A stretch of 64,000 nucleotides of DNA from NCBI GenBank assembly GCA_943787785.1, contig CALSNT010000018.1, positions 124,001 through 188,000 on the forward strand, given 5' to 3'. The translations under genes and the position numbers were made by a program. The notes under the pieces were generated by a model that did not search any database, was not told where the DNA came from, and worked only from the letters and a program-made list of their open reading frames with translations. Positions 9,637-18,960 of this stretch are shown here, in pieces; within the stretch, counting starts at the first letter, position 1, and the number at the start of each line of letters is the position of its first letter. Origin of the DNA: an uncultured Paracoccaceae bacterium. Lineage in GTDB: Bacteria; Pseudomonadota; Alphaproteobacteria; Rhodobacterales; Rhodobacteraceae.

Positions 9637-11213
9637 CAAACCTCCTGTGCGACTAAGAAGCCCGACCCGCCCGACAGGCCGGGGCCTGGATGGGTCGAGG
9701 CGCCAATATGAAAAAGTCCTTTGATATTCGTTCGGTGATTAATGCTGTCCACGAATGGGCGGAACAGGAAGAACTGGTCCAGCGTCGCCGCGCCACCGTA
9801 AGGGTCGCCGCCGACGAGATTGATATTCATCGCTTCCAGATCGGCGGGGGAATAGGCCACGCGCGTCCCCTTGATCGCGTCAAAATTCTTTATTTGGGCG
9901 CGCAGAATGGCTTCTATCCGGTCGGCGTAGGCCTCACGGATGCCTTCGGTCCACTTGCCGTCACCAGCCTCAATGTGACCGGCTGCATCGCCTTTGATAT
10001 AGCGCGGCGCTTCGGGCATCTGGCACCATAGGATCGCCTTGCCATCGGGCACCCGAGAGGGGTCGAGCGCTGCGGGCTGACCAACGCAGATGGTGGGCAC
10101 CTCGGGCAGCATCCCGCGTTCTGCCTCGTTCGTCGCCTTGGATACGCCATCAAGGCCCGGTGTCAGGTGCAGCAGCGCCACTTGCCCCAGCGCCGTGTCA
10201 CCCCAATCAGGACGACCGTTCAGCGCGTAGTGGAGTTGGAAGTTGCCTTTGCCGTGGCGGAATTTCTGAGATTCTGTTCGCTTGCAACCAGCGGATTCTT
10301 CGTCCAGCAGCCGGCCATATAGCTGCCCGGGCGCAACACTGGCGATCACACCTTTCTTCGCCGACAGATGATCTGCGCCCACCAGAACCCCTGTCACCTT
10401 TCTCTTAGATACCACGATCCGATCCACATCTGCCCCGGTGGTGATCTGACCGCCCTGTTCTTCGATCAGTTCGTGGAAGGCGTTCAGGATCGCCCCTGCC
10501 CCGCCTTTCACAACCGGCGCGCCCGCAGCTTCCAACGCGAAGGCGATGACCTGTGTCATGCCGCCGGAATAGGACGCCTCCGGCCCCAGCCCCGCATGCA
10601 AGCACCAGGGGGCGAGCATGTCGCGCAGCAAGTCCGACTCGAACCGTGTTTCCAGCCAGCCTCGCGCCGGGATCAGCCCGCCTCCAAGCGTCGCAGCCAG
10701 CTTGCGAGTCCCGCCCTTGCGGAACATCGCCTTGCCCAGCAGCTTCGCCGTCGCGCCTGACCATGCAGGCCCGCCGAGAATGCCAAACAGCAGTTCGGCG
10801 TTTTGTTCGACGTGCTCGACCTCGGCGCGATAGGTCGCACCGTCTCCGGCCGCCAAAGCCTCGTACCGGGCGACGTTTGCCTCCCGGTCCGTGGTCAGAA
10901 TCAGAGACGATCCATCCGGGCGCAGAACACCAGTAGGACTGGACCCGTTGCAGAACTCGAGCCCATGGCGCGCCAGATCATCGCCCAACTCGGCAAACGC
11001 CGGTGAAGTGATGAACAGCACAAAAGTCGCCGCCATCAGGTCATGGGTGAAGCCGGGTTCAGTAATCTCACCCGAGCGGATGCAGCCCCCGACGACCTCG
11101 TTGCGCTCGACCACATGAACCCGCGCGCCCTTCTTGCCCAGCATCGCGGCAGCGACCAATGCATTGATGCCGCTGCCGACAATAATCCAGTCAGGTTGTG
11201 GCGCGTCTGGCAT
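9636..11213 (-). CDS. FAD/NAD(P)-dependent oxidoreductase, phytoene-desaturase-like
   Basis: The N-terminal dinucleotide motif GSGINA is at residues 13-18, followed by the ERNEVVGG acidic end of the FAD site. A C-terminal FAD-closing segment reads HPGPGLSGGSG. Length is 525 residues. ATG 11213 is used rather than the upstream TTG. It is homologous in layout to the divergent gene at 12194: both have GSGIN, a PGF.HDL segment, and an N-LVGGD motif near the C-terminus. Members of this fold desaturate or oxidise very diverse substrates, so the reaction cannot be named. It sits between a cyclase-family hydrolase and MarR/iorAB. Confidence 0.82.
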   Translation of the reverse strand: MPDAPQPDWIIVGSGINALVAAAMLGKKGARVHVVERNEVVGGCIRSGEITEPGFTHDLMAATFVLFITSPAFAELGDDLARHGLEFCNGSSPTGVLRPDGSSLILTTDREANVARYEALAAGDGATYRAEVEHVEQNAELLFGILGGPAWSGATAKLLGKAMFRKGGTRKLAATLGGGLIPARGWLETRFESDLLRDMLAPWCLHAGLGPEASYSGGMTQVIAFALEAAGAPVVKGGAGAILNAFHELIEEQGGQITTGADVDRIVVSKRKVTGVLVGADHLSAKKGVIASVAPGQLYGRLLDEESAGCKRTESQKFRHGKGNFQLHYALNGRPDWGDTALGQVALLHLTPGLDGVSKATNEAERGMLPEVPTICVGQPAALDPSRVPDGKAILWCQMPEAPRYIKGDAAGHIEAGDGKWTEGIREAYADRIEAILRAQIKNFDAIKGTRVAYSPADLEAMNINLVGGDPYGGAATLDQFFLFRPFVDSINHRTNIKGLFHIGASTHPGPGLSGGSGFLVAQEV

Positions 11214-11223
11214 CAGCCCACGA

Positions 11224-12015
11224 TCAACTCTTGGGCACAAGCGCCAGCGCGCGGATCGGGCTGCCAGTGCCGTGTTCGATCTTCAGCGGCGCGGCGATCA
11301 GCACCGCGCCCTTGGGCGGAAGTTGGTCGAGATTGGCGAGGCTGGCCAGCCCATATTTGTTATCCCGGTGCAGCATGTTGTGTGCCGGATAGGGCGGATC
11401 GAATTCTCCGGCCTTGCCCGCATCGGTGCCGATACACTCACTGCCCCAACCCGTGATACCCTTTGAAAGCAGGTATTCAATGCAGTCGACCGTTGGCCCC
11501 GGCGAATGCGGGCCGGTTTCATTGACGTTCAGGAAATCATCTTTGGACCCTGCCCGCTTGTACCAGTCAGAGCGTAACACAACCCACTCGCCTTCGTTGA
11601 TCTCGCCATGCTCGGCTTCCCACGCTTTCACGAGGTCGGCCGTCAGCAGGAAGTCCGCATCGGCCTCGGATTCGGCTGAGCAATCAATCACGTTCACCGG
11701 TGCAACCACTTTTTGTAGCGGCAGCGTATCGGTGTAACCGTCTGAGTAATCCTTACCGGTGATCCAGTGGTGCGGGGCGTCGAAATGCGTGCCCGAATGT
11801 TCGCCCAGCTTCAGCCAGTTCCAGGCGAAAAACGGGCCATCCTCGTCGTATTCGCTGATTTTGTGTATCTCGACATCCGGGGTAGGCTTGGCGAAATCCG
11901 GCGGCAGTTGGATGATCGGTGTGTCAGGGCCGAGGACGCCCGTACAATCCACAACCTCGACATCGCCGCTCAGCAGTGCGGCCCCCAGATTCTGCATGGT
12001 TTCGTTGGCTGACAT
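11224..12015 (-). CDS. Cyclase-family metal hydrolase (kynurenine-formamidase fold)
   Basis: This is a 263-residue protein of the Cyclase/KynB family (PF04199 type). The metal-binding signature HSGTHFDAPHHW spans residues 73-84, giving His73, His77 and Asp79. ATG 12015 is preferred because GGGAG lies eight bases upstream; further in-frame starts extend to 12096. It is the first gene of the minus-strand iorAB operon. KynB proper is about 210 residues and normally linked to kynA/kynU, which are 28 kb away here. It could therefore be the missing kynurenine formamidase, but more likely it hydrolyses a related amide or lactone of the iorAB route. Confidence 0.8.
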   Translation of the reverse strand: MSANETMQNLGAALLSGDVEVVDCTGVLGPDTPIIQLPPDFAKPTPDVEIHKISEYDEDGPFFAWNWLKLGEHSGTHFDAPHHWITGKDYSDGYTDTLPLQKVVAPVNVIDCSAESEADADFLLTADLVKAWEAEHGEINEGEWVVLRSDWYKRAGSKDDFLNVNETGPHSPGPTVDCIEYLLSKGITGWGSECIGTDAGKAGEFDPPYPAHNMLHRDNKYGLASLANLDQLPPKGAVLIAAPLKIEHGTGSPIRALALVPKS

Positions 12016-12193
12016 GTTTTTGACTCCCTGATCTGCGGCGATGATATTCTGGTCGCCGAGGCTGAATATTCTTGGACGCGAAACGTGCATGTGCAACTAT
12101 ATCCGCATTAATCTCGACGAGAATGCACAAATATAAGGGTTTAGGGAAGCCACTAATGCCTGCATTTGCAGAAACCTTGGGGAATTCGCTGAA
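12016..12193. promoter_or_regulatory. Divergent promoter region between the iorAB operon and the FAD-oxidoreductase/ABC operon
   Basis: This is the only intergenic space between two divergent operons, and it is markedly AT-richer than its surroundings. It contains TGCATGTGCA near 12090 and a TGCACA half-site near 12125, which could be operator halves. I could not fix -35/-10 boxes with confidence. The MarR regulator encoded at 9169-9636 is the obvious candidate to bind here. Confidence 0.4.
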
Positions 12194-13768
12194 ATGAGTT
12201 TTGACGCGGTGATCATCGGGTCGGGGATCAACGGGCTGGCGTCTGCGGCACATCTTGGTGTGCAAGGCTGGCGCGTTGGGGTGTTCGAAAGCGCGGATAT
12301 TCCGGGCGGGGCTGTGAAGACTGCCGAGGTCACTTCCCCCGGTTTCAAGCACGATCTGGGCGCGATGAACCTGTCGCTGTTCGCCGGATCCGCCTTCCAC
12401 GCAGAACACGGGGCCGCGTTGGCCAAACACGGCTTCGAGCTTGCTCCGACCGCCGACACCTTCGCCACCGCCTTCCCGGATGGCCGGTGGCTGGGCGTAA
12501 CCAACGATCTGGACGTGACTGCCTCTCGCATTGAAGCCTTCGATGAGATGGACGCCGCCACATGGCGACACATGGCGGGCGACTTCATGCGCGAGTTGGA
12601 GGATATCGGCGGGTTGCTCGGTACGCCGATGGCACGCCACCGGATGGCGAAATACCTGTGGAAGTTATGGAGGAAACGCGGAACCGCTGGAGCAATCGAA
12701 TTGGCGCGTTTCATGGCTTCCAGCCCGCGGGCATTCCTAGATGAACACTACCGCAGCCCGGAATTGAAGGCGATGATGGCCGCTTGGGGGATGCACCTGG
12801 ATTTCGCCCCCGACGTGGCGGGTGGGGCGGTGTTCCCGTACCTAGAATCCTTCGCCAACCAGAGCTTCGGCATGGTCCTCGGCAAGGGCGGCGCTGGCGG
12901 TCTGGTCAATGCCCTGATTAAAATGATCGAAGCGCAAAACGGAGCGATTCACACCGGTGCGCGCGTGACCAGCATAGTCCGCACCGGGCGCACCGCCAAC
13001 GGCATCCGGCTGGCCGACGGCACCACCGTGACTGCCCGCAAAGCGGTGATCGCCAATACCGGCCCGGCGGCATTGGTCCGCCTGCTGGACGACGAATCCG
13101 GCGATGACCGCTATGACGACCGGGCGCTGGCCTTCCGCTATGCGCCCGGAACCATGATGATCCATCTGGCGATGGACGCGCTGCCCGACTGGACCGCCGG
13201 AGAGGACCTGAAACGCTTCGCCTACATCCACCTCGCGCCTTCGTTGGGGATGATGGACCTCGCTTACGCGCAGGCCAAGGCGGGACTGCTGCCTGCCGAA
13301 CCCGTCGTGGTTGTCGGCCAGCCGACGACGGTGGACCCAAGTCGCGCACCAGCCGGGAAACACGTACTTTGGTTGCAGGTGCGTATGGTCCCGGCTGCAA
13401 TCGGCGGCGACGCTGCGGGGAAGATCAAGGGGACCGACTGGGCCGACGTCAAAGAGGCCTACGCCGACCGGGTGCTGGATATCCTCGACTCCTATGCGCC
13501 CGGCGCGAGTTCCAAGATCATAGCCCGCCATGTTGTCAGCCCCCTGGACCTTGAAGCCGACAACCCGAACCTTGTCGGCGGCGACCAGATCAGCGGCAGC
13601 CACCACATCAGCCAGAATTTCCTGTTCCGGGGGCCACCGGGCCATGCCGAATGGTCCACTCCTGTCGGCAACCTCTACCACGTCGGCGCATCCACATGGC
13701 CCGGAGCGGGAACCGGGGCCGGATCGGGATATATGCTTGCACAACGCCTCGTTCGGGGGCGACACTGA
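12194..13768 (+). CDS. FAD/NAD(P)-dependent oxidoreductase, phytoene-desaturase-like (paralogue of the 9636 gene)
   Basis: The 524-residue protein has FAD motif GSGING at residues 9-14 and an FES acidic end of the second strand. It shares the PGFKHDLG segment, the LVGGD motif and the HVGASTWPGAGTGAGSG C-terminal FAD loop with the enzyme at 9636-11213. The ATG at 12194 follows a divergent intergenic region. It is the first gene of the plus-strand operon carrying an oligopeptide-type ABC transporter and an aminotransferase. Two related flavoproteins in divergent operons suggest two oxidation steps, or a heteromeric enzyme, in the same pathway. The substrate is unknown. Confidence 0.8.
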   Translation: MSFDAVIIGSGINGLASAAHLGVQGWRVGVFESADIPGGAVKTAEVTSPGFKHDLGAMNLSLFAGSAFHAEHGAALAKHGFELAPTADTFATAFPDGRWLGVTNDLDVTASRIEAFDEMDAATWRHMAGDFMRELEDIGGLLGTPMARHRMAKYLWKLWRKRGTAGAIELARFMASSPRAFLDEHYRSPELKAMMAAWGMHLDFAPDVAGGAVFPYLESFANQSFGMVLGKGGAGGLVNALIKMIEAQNGAIHTGARVTSIVRTGRTANGIRLADGTTVTARKAVIANTGPAALVRLLDDESGDDRYDDRALAFRYAPGTMMIHLAMDALPDWTAGEDLKRFAYIHLAPSLGMMDLAYAQAKAGLLPAEPVVVVGQPTTVDPSRAPAGKHVLWLQVRMVPAAIGGDAAGKIKGTDWADVKEAYADRVLDILDSYAPGASSKIIARHVVSPLDLEADNPNLVGGDQISGSHHISQNFLFRGPPGHAEWSTPVGNLYHVGASTWPGAGTGAGSGYMLAQRLVRGRH

Positions 13769-13813
13769 ACCTAACGGGCGCCAAAAGCCCGATCACCCAA
13801 AGGGAGACGACAC

Positions 13814-15343
13814 ATGAACCTTACACGACGCAATACATTGCAGCTGACGCTGGCCGGCCTCGCCGCTGCCGGCGTTCCAAAATCGGTGCTGGCGGCCAGC
13901 CATTCCGGCAGCCTGACAATCGCCTACAACGTGAACCTGCCCGCGTTCGATCCGACCACCGGCCCGAGCGCCGTGAACCCGACCATTCAGGGCTTGTTCC
14001 AGTCGATTTTCGATATGTTCATCTACCAAAACCCGGACCTGAGCTTTGGCCCCGGCATCCTGACCGACTGGGGCTGGACCGAGGATAAATCTCAGATCAA
14101 AATGACCGTCCGCGAGGGGGTGAAATGGCACAACGGCGCCGACCTGACCCCCGAAGACGTGGTCTGGAGCCTGGAACGCGCGGGCAAGGAAGAAACCGGC
14201 AACCCGATCCAGTTCGTCTGGTCCACAATTGGCAATTTTTCCATCGACGGTCAGGTCATCACCGGCGACGTGCTGCGGTTCGACCCGACGATCTTCAAAT
14301 GGATGGCGTTCCTGACCGGCTATGTCATGCCCAAGGCGTACTATGAGGAAGTCGGCGCCGAAGGCTTCGAGGCCGCCCCCATCGGCACCGGCCCCTACAT
14401 GGTCGACAAGTTCGAACGTAACAGCTTCCTCACGCTCAAGGCTTTCCCCGACTACTGGGGCGAAAAACCAGCGTTTGAAAGCGTGACCATCAAATTCGTC
14501 CCCGATGCGGCCAGTCGGATTGCCGAAGTGGAATCGGGCAACTCTGACGTCACGCTGGAGATCCCTTATGAGGAGTTTGACCGCCTGAAGGACAAGGATG
14601 GACTGGCCGGGGTGACAACTCCGGTATCGGATATCGGCATGATTTTCCTCAATGATATTGAGGTAATGACCGACCCGAACGTCCGCATGGCGGCGGCGCA
14701 TTCGATCAACAAGAAGCTGTTGGTGGACCGTCTGCTGCGCGGCTACGGCGTGCCCATCGACACGCTGCAGGCTCCTGAATACGACGCCTATGACGCCTCG
14801 ATTACCGTCGAATACAACCCCGACAAGGCAGTCGAATTGCTGGCGGCCTCGGGCTATTCACTGGACAACCCGGTGCGTTTCACAATCCAGACCACGCGCG
14901 GCTTCAAGCCCAAGGATTACGAGATGATCCAGGCCATCGTCGGCATGTGGCGCACGGTCGGGATTGAGGCCGAGATCGAGGTCTACGAGATCGCCAAGCA
15001 CTACGAACTCCGCGCGGCGGACACGCTTGCCCCGGCGGCGTTCTATAATTGGGGCAACTCGGTCGGTGATCCGACGACCAGCACCGGATTTGCGATGTTC
15101 GGTCCCTCGCCACACTCGGTCTGGGATGGTGAGGATGTGATGAACGCAATCCTGCCACTGTGGGGCGAAGCGGATGAGGCCAAAAGGATTGAAGGCTGGA
15201 AGGCCGTCGACCGGCTTGTCGCCGAAAACGCCTATGTCATCCCGCTGCTGCAATACGTTCAGCCTATTGTGCATAACGCGAATATCTCAGTGACGCCAAG
15301 CGTTTCTGGTGCGTTGTTGCCATTGTTGATGAAACCCGCGTGA
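13814..15343 (+). CDS. ABC transporter substrate-binding protein, oligopeptide/dipeptide type (SBP_bac_5)
   Basis: The 509-residue periplasmic binding protein has a twin-arginine-like N-terminus (TRRNTLQL) and cleavage around VLAAS. It has the family 5 layout, with GWTEDKSQIKMTVREGVKWHNG and the LTPEDVVWSLER segment. GGGAG precedes the ATG by eight bases. It is followed by dppB, dppC, dppD and dppF-like genes. The family binds peptides, but also nickel, opines and other solutes. With a downstream aminotransferase and nearby IorAB, an aromatic amino-acid derivative or short peptide is plausible but not shown. Confidence 0.88.
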   Translation: MNLTRRNTLQLTLAGLAAAGVPKSVLAASHSGSLTIAYNVNLPAFDPTTGPSAVNPTIQGLFQSIFDMFIYQNPDLSFGPGILTDWGWTEDKSQIKMTVREGVKWHNGADLTPEDVVWSLERAGKEETGNPIQFVWSTIGNFSIDGQVITGDVLRFDPTIFKWMAFLTGYVMPKAYYEEVGAEGFEAAPIGTGPYMVDKFERNSFLTLKAFPDYWGEKPAFESVTIKFVPDAASRIAEVESGNSDVTLEIPYEEFDRLKDKDGLAGVTTPVSDIGMIFLNDIEVMTDPNVRMAAAHSINKKLLVDRLLRGYGVPIDTLQAPEYDAYDASITVEYNPDKAVELLAASGYSLDNPVRFTIQTTRGFKPKDYEMIQAIVGMWRTVGIEAEIEVYEIAKHYELRAADTLAPAAFYNWGNSVGDPTTSTGFAMFGPSPHSVWDGEDVMNAILPLWGEADEAKRIEGWKAVDRLVAENAYVIPLLQYVQPIVHNANISVTPSVSGALLPLLMKPA

Positions 15344-15351
15344 TGCCAATT

Positions 15352-15375
15352 CCGGTCGCCCTTCGGGGCGGCCGG
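15352..15375 (+). promoter_or_regulatory. Intercistronic GC hairpin with UUCG tetraloop after the binding-protein gene
   Basis: CCGGTCGCCC pairs with GGGCGGCCGG around a TTCG loop. This gives ten base pairs, one of them a G-U wobble. It starts six bases after the binding-protein stop and has no T tract. Such hairpins usually protect the upstream mRNA 3' end and partially limit expression of the permease genes, raising binding-protein output. Confidence 0.75.
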
Positions 15376-15399
15376 TCCCATTCGAACGGACCCCCATAA

Positions 15400-16407
15400 A
15401 TGCTGCTGCTGCGGATCCTGTCACGGCTGCTGTCCATTGCGGTGACGCTGTTTGGCGTTGCGCTGGTGGTCTTCGTGGTGATCCGCCTGATCCCCGGCAA
15501 TCCGATTGCTATGATGCTGCCACCCGGCGCTACCGACGACGACATCGCCCGCCTGACCGCCCTCTATGGCTTCGACAAATCAATTCCCGAGCAATTTGTC
15601 ATCTGGCTGGGTGGCGTGCTGCAGGGCGATTTCGGCACCTCAATATCGCTGCGACAGGACGTTTTGGGACTGGTGCTGGGCCGCCTGCCGGGAACGCTGG
15701 AGCTCGCCGGGCTGGCGTTGTTCTTCGCGGTGCTGATCGGGGTGGCATTGGCGATCTTTGGCACTATTCGACGCGGCAAAAAGACCGAGACCGGCATCGA
15801 CATCTGGAACGGGCTGACACTGTCCACCCCTGATTTCCTATGGGGTCTGGCGCTAATCCTCTTGTTTGGCGTCGTCCTGCAATGGTTTGGAATATCTGGA
15901 CGAGTCTCTCCACAACTTGACCTGCCTTTCGTCACGCAATTCTACCTGCTGGAAAGCCTCGCCCGGTTCCGCCTCGACCTCACCGCCGACCTGCTGGCGC
16001 ATATGTGGATGCCCGCGCTGGCGCTGGCGCTCCCACTCAGCGCGATGATCGCGCAAGTGCTGAAAGTCTCGCTGAAAGAGGTGATGACCCTCGATTACAC
16101 CCTGCTGGCGCGCACCAAGGGCTACACCGAACGGCAGGTGATCTTCCGCGAGGCGCTGCGCAACGCCGCATTGCCGACGCTCGCCCTGACGGGCGTACAA
16201 CTGACCCATCTTATTGGCGGCACGGTGATCGTGGAACGGCTGTTCAGTTACGGCGGCCTTGGTTCCATGGCGATTGACGCCGTCATCAATCGCGACCTGC
16301 CGCTGATCCAGGGGATCGTGCTGACGTTTGCGGTGATTTTCGTGGCAATCAACCTGATCGTCGACCTGCTGTACACGGTGCTGAACCCAAGGCTGCGGCA
16401 TGGCTGA
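15400..16407 (+). CDS. ABC transporter permease, DppB/OppB type
   Basis: This 335-residue inner-membrane protein has about six membrane helices. A first helix at residues 8-30 is followed by a periplasmic N-terminal region with IRLIPGNP and LQGDFGTS. The EAA loop (TKGYTERQVIFREALRNA) contacts the ATPases. No strong ribosome site precedes the ATG, which lies 24 bases after the intercistronic hairpin. It overlaps the next permease gene by eight bases. Confidence 0.9.
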   Translation: MLLLRILSRLLSIAVTLFGVALVVFVVIRLIPGNPIAMMLPPGATDDDIARLTALYGFDKSIPEQFVIWLGGVLQGDFGTSISLRQDVLGLVLGRLPGTLELAGLALFFAVLIGVALAIFGTIRRGKKTETGIDIWNGLTLSTPDFLWGLALILLFGVVLQWFGISGRVSPQLDLPFVTQFYLLESLARFRLDLTADLLAHMWMPALALALPLSAMIAQVLKVSLKEVMTLDYTLLARTKGYTERQVIFREALRNAALPTLALTGVQLTHLIGGTVIVERLFSYGGLGSMAIDAVINRDLPLIQGIVLTFAVIFVAINLIVDLLYTVLNPRLRHG

Positions 16408-17248
16408 GGCGCTGCAAATCCGCCGCCGCACCCCGCTGCGCCTGTGGCTGTCCTGCGGCTGGCTGACAGTGTTCTTCGCCTGCGCAATTTTCGCTGGACC
16501 GCTGTCCCCGCAAGACCCTCTCGCCCAGGATCTGTTGTTCGAGCGCCTGCCGCCGTTCTGGGCCAGCGGTGCCGAACCGGGCTTCTGGCTTGGCACGGAT
16601 TCGCTGGGCCGGGACGTGCTGTCCCGCATGATCCACGGCGCGCGCATCGCGGCTATCGTGGCCCTCGTTGCTGGCTTCGGGGCCTGCATCATTGGCACGA
16701 CTCTGGGCCTGATCGCGGGCTACTATCGTGGCTGGGTCGACCAGATCATCAGCCGGATCGTTGACGTCTGGATGTCCTTCCCTGCTGTCCTGTTTGCCAT
16801 CCTTCTGGTCGCGGTGATCGGCACCGGATTGACCAGCGTGATTGTCGCCATCGTGGTGATCGACTGGACCCGCTTCTGCCGCGTCGTGCGCGCCGAGACC
16901 ATGGCTCAATCGCGCATGGACTATGTGGACTCCGCCCGCATCGCCGGGTTTTCCCGGGCCCGGACGTTATTCCGTGAGGTGTTTCCCAACGTGCTGCCGG
17001 TCATCATCGCCGTCCTGACGCTGGAAATGGGCATCGCCGTCGTGGTCGAGGCGATCCTGAGCTTCGTGAACCTGTCGATCAGCTCGGACGATCCAACCTG
17101 GGGCGGCATGATTTCCGAGGGGCGGCTGTCCATCCATCAGGCCTGGTGGGTGCTGGTGTTCCCGATGATAACCCTGTTCCTGACCGTCCTCAGCTTCACC
17201 CAACTGGGCGAGGCGCTGCGCGAACGCTTCGATCCGGTGCTGCGATGA
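16400..17248 (+). CDS. ABC transporter permease, DppC/OppC type
   Basis: The 282-residue permease has an N-terminal helix (about residues 13-34) and the LGTDSLGRDVLSRMIHGAR signature of DppC proteins. An EAA loop (RIAGFSRARTLFREVFPN) is also present. It forms the second half of the membrane pore with the DppB-type protein. It is translationally coupled on both sides: eight bases overlap upstream and ATGA downstream. Confidence 0.9.
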   Translation: MAEALQIRRRTPLRLWLSCGWLTVFFACAIFAGPLSPQDPLAQDLLFERLPPFWASGAEPGFWLGTDSLGRDVLSRMIHGARIAAIVALVAGFGACIIGTTLGLIAGYYRGWVDQIISRIVDVWMSFPAVLFAILLVAVIGTGLTSVIVAIVVIDWTRFCRVVRAETMAQSRMDYVDSARIAGFSRARTLFREVFPNVLPVIIAVLTLEMGIAVVVEAILSFVNLSISSDDPTWGGMISEGRLSIHQAWWVLVFPMITLFLTVLSFTQLGEALRERFDPVLR

Positions 17249-18102
17249 GTTTCCTGACAATCCAGGACCTCGACGTGCGCCTGCGCGGGTCCGGCCAACG
17301 CCTGCTGCGCGGAGTTTCTCTAGAGGTTGCGCAGGGACAGGTCCACGGCCTCGTCGGTGAAAGCGGCGCGGGTAAGTCGATGATCGGCAAAGCGATTCTC
17401 GATGTGCTGCCCCGATCGGTCGAAATTGCCGGCGGCCGGATCACGTTAGGGGAAACAGATCTGACCGCCCTGCCCGCCAAGGCGCGACGCCATGAACTCG
17501 GCCAGCGCACCGCGCTGATACCGCAAGACCCGCTGACCGCACTGAACCCGGCCCGGCGGATTGGCGGGCAGATCACCGACCGGCTGACGCGGGTACTGGG
17601 ATGGGGCGCCGCGCGCGCCGACGCGCGGGCAGTGGAACTGCTGGACGAAGTGCAGATCTCGGATCCGGCGCGCGTGATGAAAAGCTACCCACATGAACTC
17701 AGCGGCGGCATGCGTCAGCGGGTGCTGATCGCCGCCGCCTTCGCAGCTGAACCTGAGTTGATTATTGCGGATGAGCCAACGACGGCGCTGGACGTGACCG
17801 TGCAAAAGCAGATCCTGAAGATGATCGCCGCCATGCAAGCCGCCCATAACACCACGATGCTGTTCGTAACCCACGACCTGGGAGTGGTGGCCCGCGTCTG
17901 CCAGCGTGTCAGCGTTCTGTTCGCCGGTCACGTGGTCGAGGATGCCGACATCCACACCCTGTTGTCGGTCCCCGGCCACCCCTATTCCCAAGCACTTCTC
18001 AGTGCCACGCCACGCTACGACGACCCGCGTGCGTCTCTGCGTCCGGTGCCGCAATCTGTCATCGACGCCACCCGCGCGGAAGCGGAGGCGCACGATGTCT
18101 GA
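17245..18102 (+). CDS. ABC transporter ATP-binding protein, DppD type
   Basis: The 285-residue ATPase has Walker A GESGAGKS (residues 38-45), signature LSGGMRQRV and Walker B LIIADEPTTALD, followed by the switch His in FVTHDLG. The start ATG 17245 overlaps the DppC-type stop. The C-terminal region is shorter than in classical DppD/OppD and lacks an obvious oligopeptide C-terminal Cys cluster. It pairs with the next gene as a heterodimeric ATPase. Confidence 0.88.
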   Translation: MSFLTIQDLDVRLRGSGQRLLRGVSLEVAQGQVHGLVGESGAGKSMIGKAILDVLPRSVEIAGGRITLGETDLTALPAKARRHELGQRTALIPQDPLTALNPARRIGGQITDRLTRVLGWGAARADARAVELLDEVQISDPARVMKSYPHELSGGMRQRVLIAAAFAAEPELIIADEPTTALDVTVQKQILKMIAAMQAAHNTTMLFVTHDLGVVARVCQRVSVLFAGHVVEDADIHTLLSVPGHPYSQALLSATPRYDDPRASLRPVPQSVIDATRAEAEAHDV

Positions 18103-18898
18103 GGTGCTGATCGCCGTGCGCAATCTTGAAGTTTCGCTGCCTGACATGGCGCATAAACTACCGATGGGTCGCGCGCCGATGATCCACATCCTGAAAGGGT
18201 TGAACTTCGATGTGCCGAGGGGTTCGGTCATCGGGATCGTTGGCGAAAGCGGATCTGGCAAATCGACGCTGGGCCGCGCGATCCTGCGGCTGATCGAACC
18301 GACCGCCGGAACGGTGATTTTCGATGACGAAGATATCACCCACACGCGGGAGAAATCGCTGCGTGGATTCCGTCAGAAGGCGCAGATGATCTTTCAGGAC
18401 CCGCTGAGCTCGCTTAACCCGCGCCACACGATCCTTGGGTTAATCGCGGCCCCGCTGACCCTGCGGATGGGTCGCGCGGAGGCACGCACCCGCGCCGCCG
18501 AAGCGCTTGAAATGGTCGGCCTGCCCGCCAATTTCGCCCGTCGCTATCCGCACGAAATCTCAGGTGGCCAGCGCCAGCGTGTCGGCATAGCGCGCGCCAT
18601 CGCGCAGCGCCCGACGTTCATTCTGGCGGACGAGATTGCCAGCGGCCTCGACGTATCCTCGCAAGCCGTGATCCTCAGCTTGCTGCAAGATCTGGTTCGC
18701 GATCTGGGCCTGACTCTCGCGTTCATAAGCCACGATCTGAGCGTCGTGCGCCGGCTGTGCGACCGCACCATCGTGATGGAGGGTGGGAAGATCGTCGAAG
18801 ACGCCGGCACGGCGGCGCTGTTCACACGCCCGTCCAGCGACTATACCCGCGCCCTGATCGACGCGATCCCGCTGCCGGTAGTGGATCAGCTATGGTGA
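18095..18898 (+). CDS. ABC transporter ATP-binding protein, DppF/OppF type
   Basis: The 267-residue ATPase has Walker A GESGSGKST (residues 50-58), signature ISGGQRQRVGIARA and Walker B FILADEIASGLD. The usual ADEP after Walker B is ADEI here, a mild deviation. The start overlaps the preceding gene by eight bases. The aminotransferase gene follows after 62 bases without an obvious terminator, so it is likely cotranscribed. Confidence 0.88.
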   Translation: MSEVLIAVRNLEVSLPDMAHKLPMGRAPMIHILKGLNFDVPRGSVIGIVGESGSGKSTLGRAILRLIEPTAGTVIFDDEDITHTREKSLRGFRQKAQMIFQDPLSSLNPRHTILGLIAAPLTLRMGRAEARTRAAEALEMVGLPANFARRYPHEISGGQRQRVGIARAIAQRPTFILADEIASGLDVSSQAVILSLLQDLVRDLGLTLAFISHDLSVVRRLCDRTIVMEGGKIVEDAGTAALFTRPSSDYTRALIDAIPLPVVDQLW

Positions 18899-18960
18899 GT
18901 TTTCGCGCACGCCGGGCGGAAGACGTAACCGTAACCCACGACAACGCTGAAGGCTGACCC